Counted from the stretch's first letter, positions 23,133-36,700 are shown. The stretch: 64,000 nucleotides of DNA from Parasponia andersonii (GCA_002914805.1 JXTB01000144.1:578721-642720), one strand, 5' to 3'. The notes: generated by a model not told the origin, from the sequence alone. Numbers and translations: made by a program.

Positions 23133-24106
23133 TCTGACTAAATTATTCTTTTAAGGGAGATGGATTAAAACTACAGTTTATGATTGGAAAGGAGAGAAGG
23201 AAAGAAAGCTAACTGTGACAATATGATGGATGCTTGTAATCTAGTTGTCATTCTTTTCGAACTTGTTTTAGTGTGAGATAATTTCTTATTGTTTGAGAAA
23301 TTTATTGTGTTGTCTTTCTTATTCTTATATATATTTTTTAAAATCTTAATGAACCCTTTAAATTATCTGTGCAATTTACAATATTAAAATTTGAAAGAAT
23401 CTTAGACTGGTTACATTCTGCAGTAATTTTTTCGTTCTTCTCTCTGAGCGATCATCTGGCGGAGCCGTAAGTACTCTGTTAAGTGGTATGCACTTCCTTC
23501 TAGTGATCGGGTAGAGCCCTAACTACTGTCTGTTAAGTGGTATGCATTTCCTTCTAGTGAACGATATCATCTACATCTTCCTATAATTTTCATAATCGAT
23601 TTACTGGTGTCCATTAACCAACTTGCAAAAGATTGGAGGGGCCTAATTGTCTATTACTTTGGACACTGAACCCAGCTCTTTTTTCACCTTCATTCGAATA
23701 AAAATCTCATGTGAAGGGTTCGGTTGCTTCAAGTAAAAGTGGTGCAGAAAACCTGAACGTTAAAGAGATTCTCTATAATCCAATTATTTATCTTACAGTA
23801 GCGGACAAAACATATGAAATGAAGAAAAATTTTCATTCTACGAAACCAGAAGATAATAAATTGAACCTGCATAACGCTTCTATGATATGTGAACATGAGA
23901 GGCCCAACAGGGGACAGCTAAACTTCGCACGACTATTTGGTTATTCCATCTACAATAGCGTCTACGGTTAATCACGCTCTTTACATCTTTGTGCAGCAAA
24001 ATGACACCATAATTCACTCCACAGTTACAAGAGATTTTTTATGCACATAAAGACCACAAAGTTGAGAACCGATCATAGACGACTAGAAGCCTCTCTACAA
24101 ATACTC
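23133..24106. other. Convergent intergenic stretch with a short tandem duplication
   Basis: It holds the 3' ends of RABE1 (+) and the TDBD gene (-). A 35-bp unit with TCTGTTAAGTGGTATGCA occurs at 23475-23509 and again at 23529-23563. The ORF at 23711-23971 matches nothing recognisable and is probably chance. Confidence 0.5.
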
Positions 24107-26580
24107 TTACAAGTTCAGTTCTTCTTTTCCGTAAATCCGCTGAAGTTCCCTTGTTGCTGCTTGAAATGATTCTGAGGCCACAACAAATGATGCAAAACAT
24201 AGAATGAGTTCTACAACAGCTACCAGTAGATAACAGCAAACAAATGACAAATAATCACCTACCACATATCCTAAACTCAATCACACGAAAAGACAGGAAA
24301 TTCAATAGGGTCTGGGAAGATGAGAAAAAAAAGAAAGCAGTAGTTCAAAAGCTGATTTTCGTTACCTTTCCAAATGCGAAAGGATTTCTGATTAATTGGC
24401 GCACCAAAGACGGTTTGAATTGTATCAAACAATAAACTCTCTGGGGTGCTTCTTAATTCTTGCACTATCTGATAGATCGTCTTTCCATTCTCAAAGTATA
24501 TGTGGTTGTTAGGATGTTTTGTTTTGCAACCAGCATGACGCTCAAATTCGTAAGCATTTAGCACCTTAAACAAAAATCATATGATCGATCAGTTAATAGC
24601 TCTCAATATCATGAGTTCTGCAGAGAGGACACCAGTGGAGACTCACCTTTGAATAATTACAAGACTGACACCCACAAAGATAGCCAGAACCTTTTATGAT
24701 TCCTCGAAGCTCCTTCACATGCAGGAATAAAACCGTAAGGCCTTTAACAGGAAGACTAGACTAAAAAATGGACAACAAGCTGTGACTTTACCTCCCGTGC
24801 CAACGAAACATACTTCACAGGAACACCATCTAGCATACCAGTTGATATCAAGCTTCTGACATTTGAGGGGAAGCTGTTTGGAGCTTCTTTCTTTGGTGCT
24901 TTAGACTCTGGTTTATTCTTGGAAACCGAGTCGGATCTTGGTTTGACCACAGGATTGGTATTCATAACTGCATTGGCATTCAATGGATCTGGTTCTTTCT
25001 CACAGGCTTTTTCTGATGTTACCGAGGAATGATGATATAACTGGTCATAGCTATCAACTGGTCTACCAACCGGGATTATATCTTGTTCATCAGGAAACCC
25101 ACTAAAAGAAATTATGTTTGTATCCCCTTTACCATAAGTGTCACCCATTGTCATCGTACTGTCCACTCTGCTGCTATAATTAGGAATCGTTGATCTGATA
25201 TGGGCATCACCTGTGTTGTACGTATGACCCACTATCATCATATTGTCATGCTCCTTGTTTAAGGACTGCCCCATTGCTACATAATTAGTTTTATTTTCCC
25301 TGTCAAAGGCCTGATCAGAAGAAAGGTCACTGTTATTTGAACCATGTCTCCTTAGAGGATGTATGCCATTGTCACAGTCCTTAACCTGATTGACTTTTAC
25401 TTTTCTAATTCCAGCATAGCTGAGACTCGTTTCAGGACCTTCATGAGCCACAGATAAACCAAATGCGATATCATCTCCAAAGTGGTTATCAGTACCCTGT
25501 CTTCTTCCATTCAAGTCATCTGTTACAACAGAAGTTATGTTCCTTCCAGCAAAGTTGACAGACGTTGCTGTTTCGGATCCGATTAACCGGTTAACGAATT
25601 GATTGGGGACTGATTGAAGACTGGCAGTGTTCTCCCAAGGAGGAACACTTGTATATGAGAGTCCTGAACTCAACTTAGTATTTACAGTGTCTACTACTTG
25701 CTTCTTATCGGGGGACAACACTGATTCAGCTGTATCTAGAAACCATTGATGAGATCGCTTAGTTCCAATTCTAGCAGAGTTACTTAAGTTTGCATCTCCA
25801 TCATTTACAAGTCTAGGACCCTTTTCCATCCAAGTCCCTTTATTCTGGAAAGTTAAGTAGTAATAATCAGTCAAAAAAGTGCTTGTAACAAACCACAAAT
25901 GAATAGCATGCCAAGATAAAAAAAAGAGGAAGAAGAACAAGGACCGATCAACACAATTCAATCATCAAACTGTTCCAGTGCAGGACTTATCTTCCGTCCA
26001 TTCTTGTTTTTGTAGGGAAAGTTGCACTTAGACTCACTTCTAGGTTCAGATTTGTAGAGAACCCCTATCTGGTATGGAAGAATAAAATACCTCACCAGCG
26101 GTTTGTCCTGCAAAATGCTTTGTATCCTAACAGTGTTTTGTTCTTTATAAAAATAAAAACCATGTGGGTTATCAACTTCTTAATGAAGCCATTTGGCTTT
26201 TCAATGTTAGTTGTCACCTATTGGTGAAGTGTACAATCACGACACAATTGTACTATTGCACCATTCGGGCCAGAAAGCATACCCTGTTTATCATTAAGCT
26301 CAAAGATCTCCGTTGTGTGATAGATAGATTCTTTCAATTGTTGTTGTCTTTAACTAAAAGTAAAACTAAAGGCAGCTGAAATCTGATGAAAATGTCATTT
26401 TCATCATAGTCTAAGTTATGCAGCAGCAGAAATTGAATAATTTATTTTATTAAAATTACACTGACAACAGAAACATTTTACAACAGGAAATTCAATCATC
26501 AACTTTGTCTATTTTCTTTTGTATATTCAGAAAGTTGTTAAATACATAACTATACATACCAAAAAGGAGGCATCCAACAT
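24107..26580 (-). CDS. TDBD (Tify-binding-domain-like) nuclear protein, plant family of unknown role
   Basis: The proposed coding exons are 26560-26580, 24792-25844, 24647-24712, 24366-24564 and 24107-24171, with matching phases, giving about 467 aa. The N-terminal part reads NKGTWMEKGP and GTKRSHQWFLD. A serine- and asparagine-rich middle carries diverged copies of an MGHTYNKGD-type repeat. A basic patch (KPESKAPKK) precedes the conserved C-terminus, which has SNVRSLISTGMLDGVPVKY, GYLCGCQSC, FERHAGCKTKHPNNHIYFEN and a final QRIYGKEELNL. The C-terminal block fits the TDBD family also found in NINJA-type and PHD-finger proteins, so a nuclear role in transcription is likely; there is no PHD finger here. 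The start exon is the weak point: MLDASFL joined to NKG was chosen because it has an acceptor, a GTATGT donor and the right phase. Confidence 0.82.
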
Positions 26581-26592
26581 TTTTGCTCTAAG

Positions 26593-28390
26593 CTGAATAA
26601 AAGCAGCATTCAAATAAATCAATACAGGCAACCAAAAGTGCAGTATCAAAAGATTCTGGCTTCAATACAACTGTCAATCTACTTGAAGAGTAGACCTTCA
26701 ATAGCAGTCCTAGTCTGTGGTGGAAGGTAATTAACTTCATCATTAATCAGTTACCTTTACTAGTAATATCTCTTGGCATCATTTTAGAGACCTAAGATCC
26801 AATCTCACTTACACCAAGTTGGGTATCACATCTGATGGCCAGCCAATTGACCAGAAAAACAATAAGAAGATAAAGAAAGAAACAAATGTTCCTTGGCAAT
26901 ATGTTATGGTACATGTCAAATAGGACATCTATTGCAAGTCATCAACTTAGGACTGAAAGATGAGGCTTTGCCACTTACAACTAGAAGAAAAGAACCGCTT
27001 TGGCTGATTTATGATATGTATTGTTAGGTAAGGCTTTTTCAATTAACCATGCTTTAGGCTACGATGCTTTGGGCTTATTAAATTCTCCCAACTGCTCAAT
27101 TCCCACTTATTTACCAGCTTAAGTAAACAAATCCTACCAGCATTAGCAATATTAATTGTGCATGTTTGGATCATAGACTAATCGAGTATAATTCCTGCAC
27201 CAACCTATATATACTACACTCTACAGCCCACAAATAGACTAACAACAGTGAGTAAGCACACAAATTCACTATTGTGGATAGACTACTTCTGTTCTGATCA
27301 CCAAACTTACGAACTGCAGCTGCAATTGCTTCCTAAAGAGATAAAAGGAACCTCACACCTCATGCTTTCTCAGGCAAAAACATAGAAAGTTAAATATCAT
27401 CTTACAATGAACTCCAAAGTTCTAAAACCATCAAAGGCATGCCCAAAACTTATTTCTTGAGCTAGGTCTCTCTAATGTGTCAAAAATGCATCTTCTAAAC
27501 TATGTCTCCTTCTACGGGTATCTTTACTATCGACCCCGGAACATTACCCATCCATCCACAAAATATATTACTATCACTCTCCTATAAAATCAAATCAAAA
27601 TCAAAAAATTTCGAAACATTGCCCATTTCTTTTTTTCTTTCTTTCTTCTTCATTTTTTTTTTTTCCCTTCTTCTTCTTAAAGAAAAATAAAATTAAGCCA
27701 TACATACCATTTCCATCCGGGTACTTCGAAGTAACCATAAATACTTTGCAGTTCCACTGTCAGTTTCGATTCTTGATCCTCAAAAATAAAAACTCTTCCT
27801 TTACGTCTCAAAGAAGCACCTACCCACGAACCACGGTGATCAAATTTAAGCTTTAGCTACACGCTCGTACAACAAACACCTATATAGATACACACACACA
27901 CACACACACAAAAACCAGGAGAGAGAATGAGAAAGCTTTAGTGTACGGACAAAATACAAAGAAGAAGTGCATTAATGAAAAATCCCAAAAATAATCAATA
28001 TAAAAAATCAGTAAAAATGTCTACAAAAATTAATAACATAAATAGTTGATTTTACTCAAAAATTCTCCTAATTATATGATAACTTAACGCAAAGTTCAGA
28101 GCTCCATAAATGCTAGGGACTCATAGAGAGCAAAAGCTCAATAGAAAAATAGTTACTGAAGAGGGAAATTTGATGATCCGTACCTCCGAAAGTGAATCGG
28201 AAACCTAGATGTGATTCCGATCACCTATCACTGAATGGTTAATTTTCCGGCCAATCGACGCCGGCGGCGAGAGAAATTAAAAAGAAAAAATTGAAAATGA
28301 GAGGGAGAGAGCTGAAACTGGATATGTGGTGGCTGAGGAGCACACGATCTTTTCTCCACAATGACTAACGAAAATTGTGCGAGTCCGTAC
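26593..28390 (-). promoter_or_regulatory. TDBD gene 5' region: leader exons and long introns
   Basis: Read on the minus strand, a leader exon probably ends at 28184 (donor GGAG then GTACGG). A second possible non-coding or alternative exon ends at about 27708 (ATGGAAATG then GTATGTATGG). The remainder, including a (CA)n-type run at 27890-27910, appears intronic. The pyrimidine-rich segment 28240-28320 fits a leader. Splice sites are consensus matches only. Confidence 0.45.
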
Positions 28391-29169
28391 GAGAAAGACT
28401 CACTGTTACGTTCATCTTGGCTGTACACGTGTCTGACCAATGATGAATCCAGGCCGTTGACTACATTGATAAGTTAAAACGAGGTGCATTTTCGACTTTT
28501 CATCCAAGCCGTCGTTGCGTGACAAATCCTAAGTGGATAGAGCCAACTAAATCCTTTTTTTTTTTTTTAACCTCAAAAACTACTTTTTTCATTTTTTTCT
28601 CGTTTGTGCTATTATACGTTTTTTAAGAAGTTTAATCCTCTAAAAAATTTTTATTACTATCAAATTAAGACTAATCATTTTTATTTCAGGAAAAAAAAAG
28701 AGGGAATAATCCTTAATTACTGCTTAGTAACAATTTTTTCTGTCACTTGTTGCCTAAGAAATTGTATTACCTTTTTAACAAAATTGGAACTTACCGATTT
28801 CCAAAAAAAAATAATAAACAAATAAATCAATCAAAATCGAATTCCCAATTAGTCCGTCCTATATATATATATATATATATATAACAGATATATATATATA
28901 TATATATTATTAAATCCCAATTAAGGCCTCAACTGGTATAAGATTTTGGGAGTGAATGTGATTGTGTGGAGCCTGAACTGGGAAAGGTGAGTTTGTAATC
29001 CTAATTACGTCTTATATATACTAAACCCTAAACACTAAATCCTCTTTGGAAGTTGATTGAACCCAATAATCCATTCTCCAATATTATTATATATACTCTC
29101 CAAGACAGAGCGATCTACAGCTAGATTGTCCGTACGTACAAGTGGGAGAAGAAGAAGAATAGATAGAAG
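28391..29169. promoter_or_regulatory. Shared upstream region between divergent genes
   Basis: About 780 bp separates the TDBD leader (-) from the Tyr/RG-rich gene (+). It holds two TA tracts (28859-28882, 28888-28908). A TATA-like TTATATATACTAAA lies at 29012-29025, about 150 bp before the plus-strand ATG. The ORF at 28604-28825 is AT-driven and not supported. Confidence 0.45.
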
Positions 29170-30202
29170 ATGATGAAGAAGACCATGGTAGCGCAGGCAA
29201 GCGATGATCCATCGGCGCCGTTTCGAACAGAAGTTGATCAGAGTAGTAGTAGTAGGGTTTACCTGGAGCCGATGTGTTCTTTGGCTCAAGAACTAGAGAC
29301 GATGCAAGCGGAGCTCAGACGCAGTGATCAACCTTTCTACCGCGAGTTAATGCTACGAAATCGTCAACTAGAACTACTAGCACAACACATACGACAGATA
29401 CAACATCGTCCTCAACAATACCAATACCAATTCCAAAACCATAACCAATACCACTACCTCAACAACAACTACTACTACTACTACTACTACCCCTTCTACT
29501 CAATGCAGCAACCGCCACCGCCGCCTCGGCCAGCCGAGCATCATGATCAATATCATGATGATCAGTACTACTACTTTACTGATCATCAAGAATCATCTGG
29601 ACTACAAACGGTGGAGATTGACTACGCAAGACTCACGTCCTTCTTGGATTTCAAACAGTCCAGTTCTTTCTTCACGCCTAGTACTTCTCATCTTGATGCT
29701 GCTGATACTAAAGAGAACAACGATGATCGCTACTCCGACTCCACAACTGAAGATATCTTCAGTGTAAGTAATTTTTTTTTTCTTCTGAGAATCAATAATA
29801 TTAGTGTTAATTTATTATTATTAATATTCTTGAAACTTTTCTTGGTCTGGTTTTCTTTTATTGTGAATATTAAGCATTAATACTGAGTTAATTTAAGTTT
29901 TGTTATATATTGATAAATATATTGTGTTTTTGTTGTGCATTATGAAGGATAATGATGCTATATATGAACCGCTAAGTACTCCCAAATCAATGATCTTTAC
30001 AACGGATCACAAAGAAGAGGATGAACTGGATCCAGGAAGAGGAAGAGGAAGTGGAAGAGGAAGTGGAAGCGGAAGCGGAAGAGGAAGAGGGAGAAGGAGA
30101 GGGAGAGGGAGACGAAGAGGGAGGGGGACGATCATGGTATATTTGAAGAAACCGTCACCAATGCCGATTACGAGGCCGAAGAACATTCCAGAGCCAAATT
30201 AA
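29170..30202 (+). CDS. Unrecognised Tyr/Gln/Asn-rich protein with Arg-Gly tail
   Basis: There are two exons, 29170-29763 and 29948-30202. The donor GTAAGT and acceptor ATGAAG are both in phase 0, giving 282 aa. Residues 38-80 form a charged, heptad-like helix (LAQELETMQAELRRSDQ...). Residues 81-112 are Gln/Asn/Tyr-rich and include seven tyrosines in a row. A proline run lies at 115-119 and a His/Asp/Tyr patch follows. Residues 229-258 are almost pure Arg/Gly/Ser with Arg clusters, and a short tail has TIMVYLKKPSP. The prion-like middle plus RG tail resembles RNA-binding or condensate-forming proteins, but no known domain is present and I do not recognise the family. The first of two adjacent ATGs is used. 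Part of the length comes from TAC and purine microsatellites. The gene ends 361 bp before a CACTA transposon. Confidence 0.65.
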
Positions 30203-30560
30203 TTTAAAGTATTACTTGGTCCTGGATTCTTTTTCTTAGATCAAAATTCTAATTTGTTAATTACTTTTTTCACTACTCTTGTTTATAACTTTGCTAGTAA
30301 ACTACTAGCTACGGTTCGAAGCTCACTTTTAGAATTTCCTGTGAAAAGGCCTTTATCATTCAGTACTTTAATGTATGTTAATAGCTTGGTCTGACTAGCT
30401 ACCTGATCACCAGAAATATATGTTGGTACTTCTCTTCGATTGGTTTTTTTTTTTTTTTTTTTTTTTTTTATGTACATTAGTTTAATTATTGGTTCTTCCA
30501 AAAAAGGAGTTCTTTAACTAGCAAGCTAAGAGTACTTTTACATTCATAATCCTTCACAGA

Positions 30561-30563
30561 ATG
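30561..30563. repeat. CACTA target-site duplication, left (ATG)
   Basis: The 3-bp ATG is repeated at 39623-39625, as expected for this superfamily. Confidence 0.85.
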
Positions 30564-30760
30564 CACTATAAGAAACGTGATTTTTGCCGACGGATTACTA
30601 ATAGCCCGTCATTGAAAGCTTACATTCGCCGATCGATTTGAGTGAAACTTGTCGGCAAAAGATTGCTGAAAAAATTAACTATTGGGCATCTTTCACTGAC
30701 GGGTCTCCGTCGGTGTAGTGACAATACGCCGACGAATTAATGGTTTTCGTTGGTAAATGT
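30564..30760 (+). repeat. CACTA left terminal and subterminal repeats
   Basis: The terminal inverted repeat is followed by GCCGACGG, CGTCGG and CCGACGA motifs in both orientations (30595-30735). Confidence 0.8.
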
Positions 30761-33327
30761 CAATTTTTTAATTTAAAAAAAGAAACTAAACGACGTCGTT
30801 TTGAAATTAGATTATCATAAAACCCTACGACCCCTCTTTCGTTCTTCTGCCACTCAAGTTTTCTGTTTCTCTCCTCTGAAGCTCGTTCTCTCTCTCTCTC
30901 TCTCTCTCTCCAATCTCAAGCTCTCTCTCTGCTACACTCCTCAAGATCCCTCAATCCCTTGAGCTTTCTCTTTCCTCTCTAACTCTAGCTTCCGTCTTAA
31001 GCCAAAATAATAATTTGGTGCTGAAAATCATTGTATTCTAACGTCGTCATCAGATCCACTCGGATCCTAAATCGTCAGGTACCAAACTTTTTGTATGATC
31101 CAAATTTCTCTTGTTCTTATTCAATCTTCAAAATTTAGATTATGGTTGCTATTATGGTTTGTCTGTTGAGCTTGATTGAGTTTCTTATTTTCGAAAGCTT
31201 CAAATTGTTTTTCTATATTGATTGGCTCATTTTTTTTTAAATTTAAATTTAAATTTAATTTTTTGTTGAGTGAGTAGAAGAAAGTGTGTAATATGTTTGG
31301 ATTTTAATTTTTTTTGTATGATTCAGAGTGTGAAATAGTGATTTTGGAGTTCGTAGTCCGTAGGATTATGATTTTATTTATTATTTATTTTGTATGATTT
31401 TATTTATTTATTTGATATCTATAGACACACGTAATTATATTGCCATTCGTGTAAAACTCTATTAAAATTTTCACTTTGTCTATTCCAATCGGTCTTAATT
31501 TCAAAAAAAAAATCGGTCTCACTTTGTCAACTTGTTGGTAATGTTTATCTATTCGAATCTTTCATTTAAGTATCATGTTGAGTGAATATTATTTGCCGGT
31601 GCTCTCTTAAAAAAATTGACCAAATTTTTGGCTAAGAATATTTAGAATAACATACTGGACCTTTCTTCTTCTTCTTCTTCTTTCTTTCTTTTTTTTTTTT
31701 TTTTTAAAAGAATGATGTGACTTTGTACATTTACAAATATTTTCCTTTTAGTCAACAAAGCGTAGAAAATTACAAGTAGGGGACTAAGTATGGTGTAAAT
31801 ATAAAGTTGAAGAATTTTGATATAATTCTAATTTTAATTTTTAATGCTACGATGTTATGAATTTAATTTCAGTGTTATATTGTTTCTCTTTAGAAAACTA
31901 ATTATTATAAATTAGCTTAGATACTAAAGATAATTAGAAGGTTTGTGCATATTTTCAAGTGTTTGGGTACTCAAAAATTGGTAACTAGCATATCTATATC
32001 TATATCTATATTTATATGAGAATCATAGATGAGGCATGGTTTAATTTCTTCATTAATAATTACTTGAGTAGGCATGTCAATTGAGGCATACTTTTATTCG
32101 TGCATTTATTAAAAGGGAAATTGTAGCTGAGTTTGTTTAAGAGTTTTCCTATTTGATTCGATGTGGTGCTGCAATATAGAATTGACACAGATAGAATTTA
32201 AGTCTAAAAGCATGACAACTTTTAATAATAAATTTGTAAGTGATATACAACATGTCAATTATGGTTTTTTTAAGTATATTTTGGATTTTAAATGTCAAAT
32301 TAATCTTCTGTATATATTTTTATGTATATGAAGTATGTATCTCTTATTTTTGCTAGAAGTATTGTATTGGATTGCTGGGGTGGCGTTTCAAGGACTCTAG
32401 TATTCGGAGAAATGTTTAATAGGTTATTTGATGTTTATAAGAATATTGTTTGACTCAAATGAGTGTTCTTGTGGTTATTCGGTAGCAATTGATTTTATTC
32501 TTTTTTAAGGTGGCCCAAGAAATAAATGTTGGTTTGGAAGTGATACCACATGGTGTAATCCAATATATCTTATATCAATTTCCCTACCTTGTGCAAATTT
32601 TTAATATTAAATCCCTCCAAGTAATCCAATATACTTGGATTTTTTCAATATTAAATCTCTTCAAGTAATCCAATATACATGGTTTGAGAACAAAAAACAC
32701 ATCAAGAAGACTTAAATTAGGATACCAAAATTAGATTGTCAGGAAAAGTGAACATGAACACACAAATTCTGGTCCTCAATTAATTAAGTATTAGTTTCGC
32801 TCTCCAACTTCAAATTTACTTCCGAATTTGGAAGGTATATGATTTTTAATTTATTTATTAATTTTAACTACATTTTGCAAAAATTAAAATAGAAAATTAT
32901 TCTACTTTTCTTTTCTTTTATTTATTTTTTTTAGTTTTTGTAATTGAGCTTTGTTTGTAAAATTTTCAAGACTGAGTTCTCTTATGATTATATTGAATTA
33001 TGTAGTTTTTCTTTCAAGGATGAATTATGTAGTATAAAGTACGAGATTAGTCTGAAACAACTCTAAAATATTTTAGTTTATATATTTTAGATATATATTT
33101 TAGTTTTATATTTAATTTAGATTTTGTTGTGGAAATGTCCACACACTTGGCTACAAGTATTGTGTGCGCACATATATGCACACACTTGGTATTAAGTGTC
33201 GAGTGTGCACATTTAGTGTGCACACCTCTTGGTACTCGGTGCCGTATGTGCAGCTTGTTAAACATAATTTTTGGAACATGTGTTCATCATTTTAGTATAT
33301 CAAAATGTATAATAAAATATTGAATAC

Positions 33328-33421
33328 CAAAAAAAGAACGGAGGAACTTTTACCGTCTTTTGGAGGATCCTTAGTGGTTAGGATCCCCTAAAAGCAGTAC
33401 AAGTTCCTCCCTTTTTTTTGC
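33328..33421. repeat. Compact foldback element inside the CACTA
   Basis: The ends CAAAAAAAG...GGAGGAACTT and AAGTTCCTCCCTTTTTTTTG are inverted. The core AGGATCC-TTAGTGGTTA-GGATCC folds on a short loop, so almost all 94 bases form one hairpin. It lies between the leader region and the transposase relic. Confidence 0.65.
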
Positions 33422-33758
33422 ACTTAAAATTTTATCCCTTAAAAATTTTAGATTTCATAATATACATAATAATTTTTAATATTAGATTAAAATCATAGTA
33501 AATAAAAATTATTTATTAAATAAAAAATAATCATATGACACCTAAAATGATAAAACACTCCTAGAAGATATAAAACATGCTAAATTTCCCAAAATAACTC
33601 TAGAGTACACGAGATACCAATAAAAGATGTAGATTTTCCGAAATACCCCTACGACACTCCTAGAAGTATCGAAATTACAAAAATACCTATAGAAGAGAAT
33701 AATCGATGTACAGTTATTCTGTTGGTTGATGATTTCTTTTCAAATATGTTACCGATAA

Positions 33759-36700
33759 TTGTTCTTTGCTATATGTGGACAATATAAGATAGATATCGAT
33801 AAGAGTTGGATGAGCATAAGGAATCGATTGTCAGCTCAGTTTAGAAGTGGTGCTAAGGCTTTTGCTGGGAGATCAAAAGCATTTGTCAATGACCAAGTTA
33901 AAGGGAGATGTCCGTGTAGAAGATGTTTGAATGGGAAATTCCAAGACCCAGATACAGTGGAACAACATATAATTGAGAAGGACATCGAATAGTCCTATAC
34001 TATATGGTCATATCACGGAGAATCATTTCCAGCAGTAATTGTAGAAAGCGAAGACGAAAGGGATGAGATGCATGATCTCATGGCTGATATTGCTGGAGTA
34101 AGTGGACCAAGTCATGAAATTGATCCAAACTTAGATGACATCCCGACAGATGGCAATCAAGACTCAGACAAGTTTAGCAAGTTATTTGAGGAGATGGAGA
34201 AAGAGTTGTATCTTGGGTGCACAAAGTTCTCATCACTTAACTTTTTAGTTAAGTTGATACATTTGAAAGTCCTCAACAATTGGAGCAATAAATCATTTGA
34301 TATGTTACTCAAATTGTTGCTTGAAGCATTTCTAGATGGGACTAATTTACCTAGATCGCACTATGAGGCTAAGGCAAAGTTACATGATATCGGTCTTGGA
34401 TACGAATCAATTTATATATGCAAGTACGATTGTGCTATATTTTGGAAGGAAAACTCAGAGTTAAACAGTTGTCCAGTATGTGGTGAAAGCCGTTGGGAAG
34501 TAGAGAAAAAAGTACTGAAAAAAGTGATGAGGTATTTTCCCATTACACCCCGATTGAAGCGGTTGTATAGTTCTCGGCATATAGCAAAGGACATGAGATG
34601 ACATGATTTAGGAAGGCCAAAAGAAGATGGTGTTTTGAGACACCCTGCAGATAGTCTTGCTTGGAAGGAGTTTGATCGAAAATTTCTTTTATTTGCAACT
34701 GATCCACGAAATGTCCGATTAAGATTGGCAACAGATGGATTTAACCCATTTGGGAATATGAGCACTACTTATAGCATGTGGCCAGTTATACTTGTTTCAT
34801 ATAACCTGCCACCGTAGAAGTGCATGAAAGCAGACTCAATGATGTTGTTTCTCCTCATCCCTGGTCCTATTGTCCCTGGAAAGGACATGGACATCTTCTT
34901 GAGGCCTTTGGTTAATGAGTTGAAGGAATTGTGGTTGAATGGTGTTGAAACAAGGTATACAGTAAGTGGTAACACGTTTTACATGCGGGCTGCAGTGATG
35001 TGATCCATCAATGATTATCCAGCATATACCTTAATATCAGGTTGGAGTACAAAAGGGTATAAAGCCTGCCCAACTTGTAATGAAGAAACTCCATCTGTGG
35101 GGATCTGAAGTAAGGTAGCATATATTAGGCACAGATGCTTTCTTCCGATGGATGATAAAATGAGGAGGAATAGACAATATGATGGTCAATATGACTTAAG
35201 GCCGCCGTCTAACAAGTACTTTGGAGATGATATTTTGATTCAGTTAGAGTACTTACAGATCAGGTTGCCTGGGAAACACAAAGATTATGGCGGAGTGAAG
35301 AGAAAACGTACTGCAGTCGAGCTAAATTGGCCGAAAAAAAAGCATTTTTTTGGAGCTTCACTATCGGCGGCACTTGTTACTGAGACATAATTTAGATGTC
35401 ATGCACATCGAGAAAAATATGTGTAACAGTGTCTTGGAAACTCTCTTGAGCATCAAGAGGAAATCAAAAGACACAGATAAGGCTAGACTTGATCTAGCAG
35501 ATATGAATATTCGCAAGGAGTTACATTTATACAAAGTAGGAAACAAGTGGAAGAAGCCACATGCTTCTTACACTTTAAGTCATGGGGAGCGAAAGAACTT
35601 CTGTCAATTTATCAAGTTAGTCCAATTTCCTGATGGGTTTGCTTCCAACTTAGCAAAAAATATGAGTGAAACAGAAGACAAGATATCTGGTTTAAAATCA
35701 CATGACTGTCATATCTTGTTCCAACGTCTTCTACCTATTGGGATTAGACCGTATTTGAAAAAAGAAATCTGGGAGACTACCACTGAGTTGTGTTTTTTTT
35801 TTTTTCCAAAAGCTTTGTGTGCACACACATTGAATGTGGCTAATCTAGAAAAGCTACAAAAGGATGTTGTAACCATATTAGCTAAGTTAGAAAGAATATT
35901 TCCACCTGCCTTCTTTGATATAATGATTCACTTGATTCTCCATTTACTAGAAGAGGCAATACAGGGTGTACCCATTCATTTTCAATGGATGTACTCAATT
36001 GAGCGGGCCATGGGAGTTTATAAACCGTATGTTCGAAATCGGACACATCCAGAAGGGTCTATTGCTAAAGCGTATATCGTTACAGAGGCGCCTACATTTT
36101 GCTCTATGTATTTGCAGGGTATCGAAACTCGATTCAATCAACTCGAACGTAATGAAATTACTGTTGATGCTTGACCAAACCACATATTGTCAGTCTTTAA
36201 GTCTGTTGGTCACCCACTGGGCAAAAAAGATATTATTATTCTTAATCCTTATGATCGGCTTAAATCTGAGTGGTACGTAATGAACAACTGCCCAGAAGTA
36301 CAAAAATATCTTGAGTAAGTATTTTATACCCTTCTATGCTTTTTGTTCAATATTATTAGAACTTCCCTAATGTATGACACTACATACATATAGTGAGAAT
36401 ATGAGAGAGTTAGAGGCTAAAGGTGATGCAAACCTAGAACGATAATAAGAAGTTGAGTTTCCTGCATGGTTTAAATCCCAAGTAAACTTCTCTTGTATGA
36501 TTTCCTAAATGTCGCTAATCTTTGCGCCAGATTATGTGTTATCTACTGATTTTTTTATATTAGATAAATCAATTACGAACATCAAGTTTAAATGAGTTCA
36601 ACAATGAATTGTATGCATTGGCTAATAAATCCAACTTCTCAAGTTCCTCCTACCCTGGTTATGTGGTGAATGGGGTAAAGTTTCTAGTTGATAAGTGTGA

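Noticed and set aside
23711-23971. 86-codon open frame between RABE1 and the TDBD gene
   Set aside because: It sits in the convergent 3' region, with no recognisable family or splice signals.
28859-28908. TA tracts upstream of the Tyr/RG gene as MITE remnants
   Set aside because: No trace of the MITE terminal sequence; plain microsatellite.
33129-33270. GTGTGCACA-rich stretch as a CRISPR-like or regulatory array
   Set aside because: Unit spacing is irregular and the copies are few; it is low-complexity DNA inside the CACTA.
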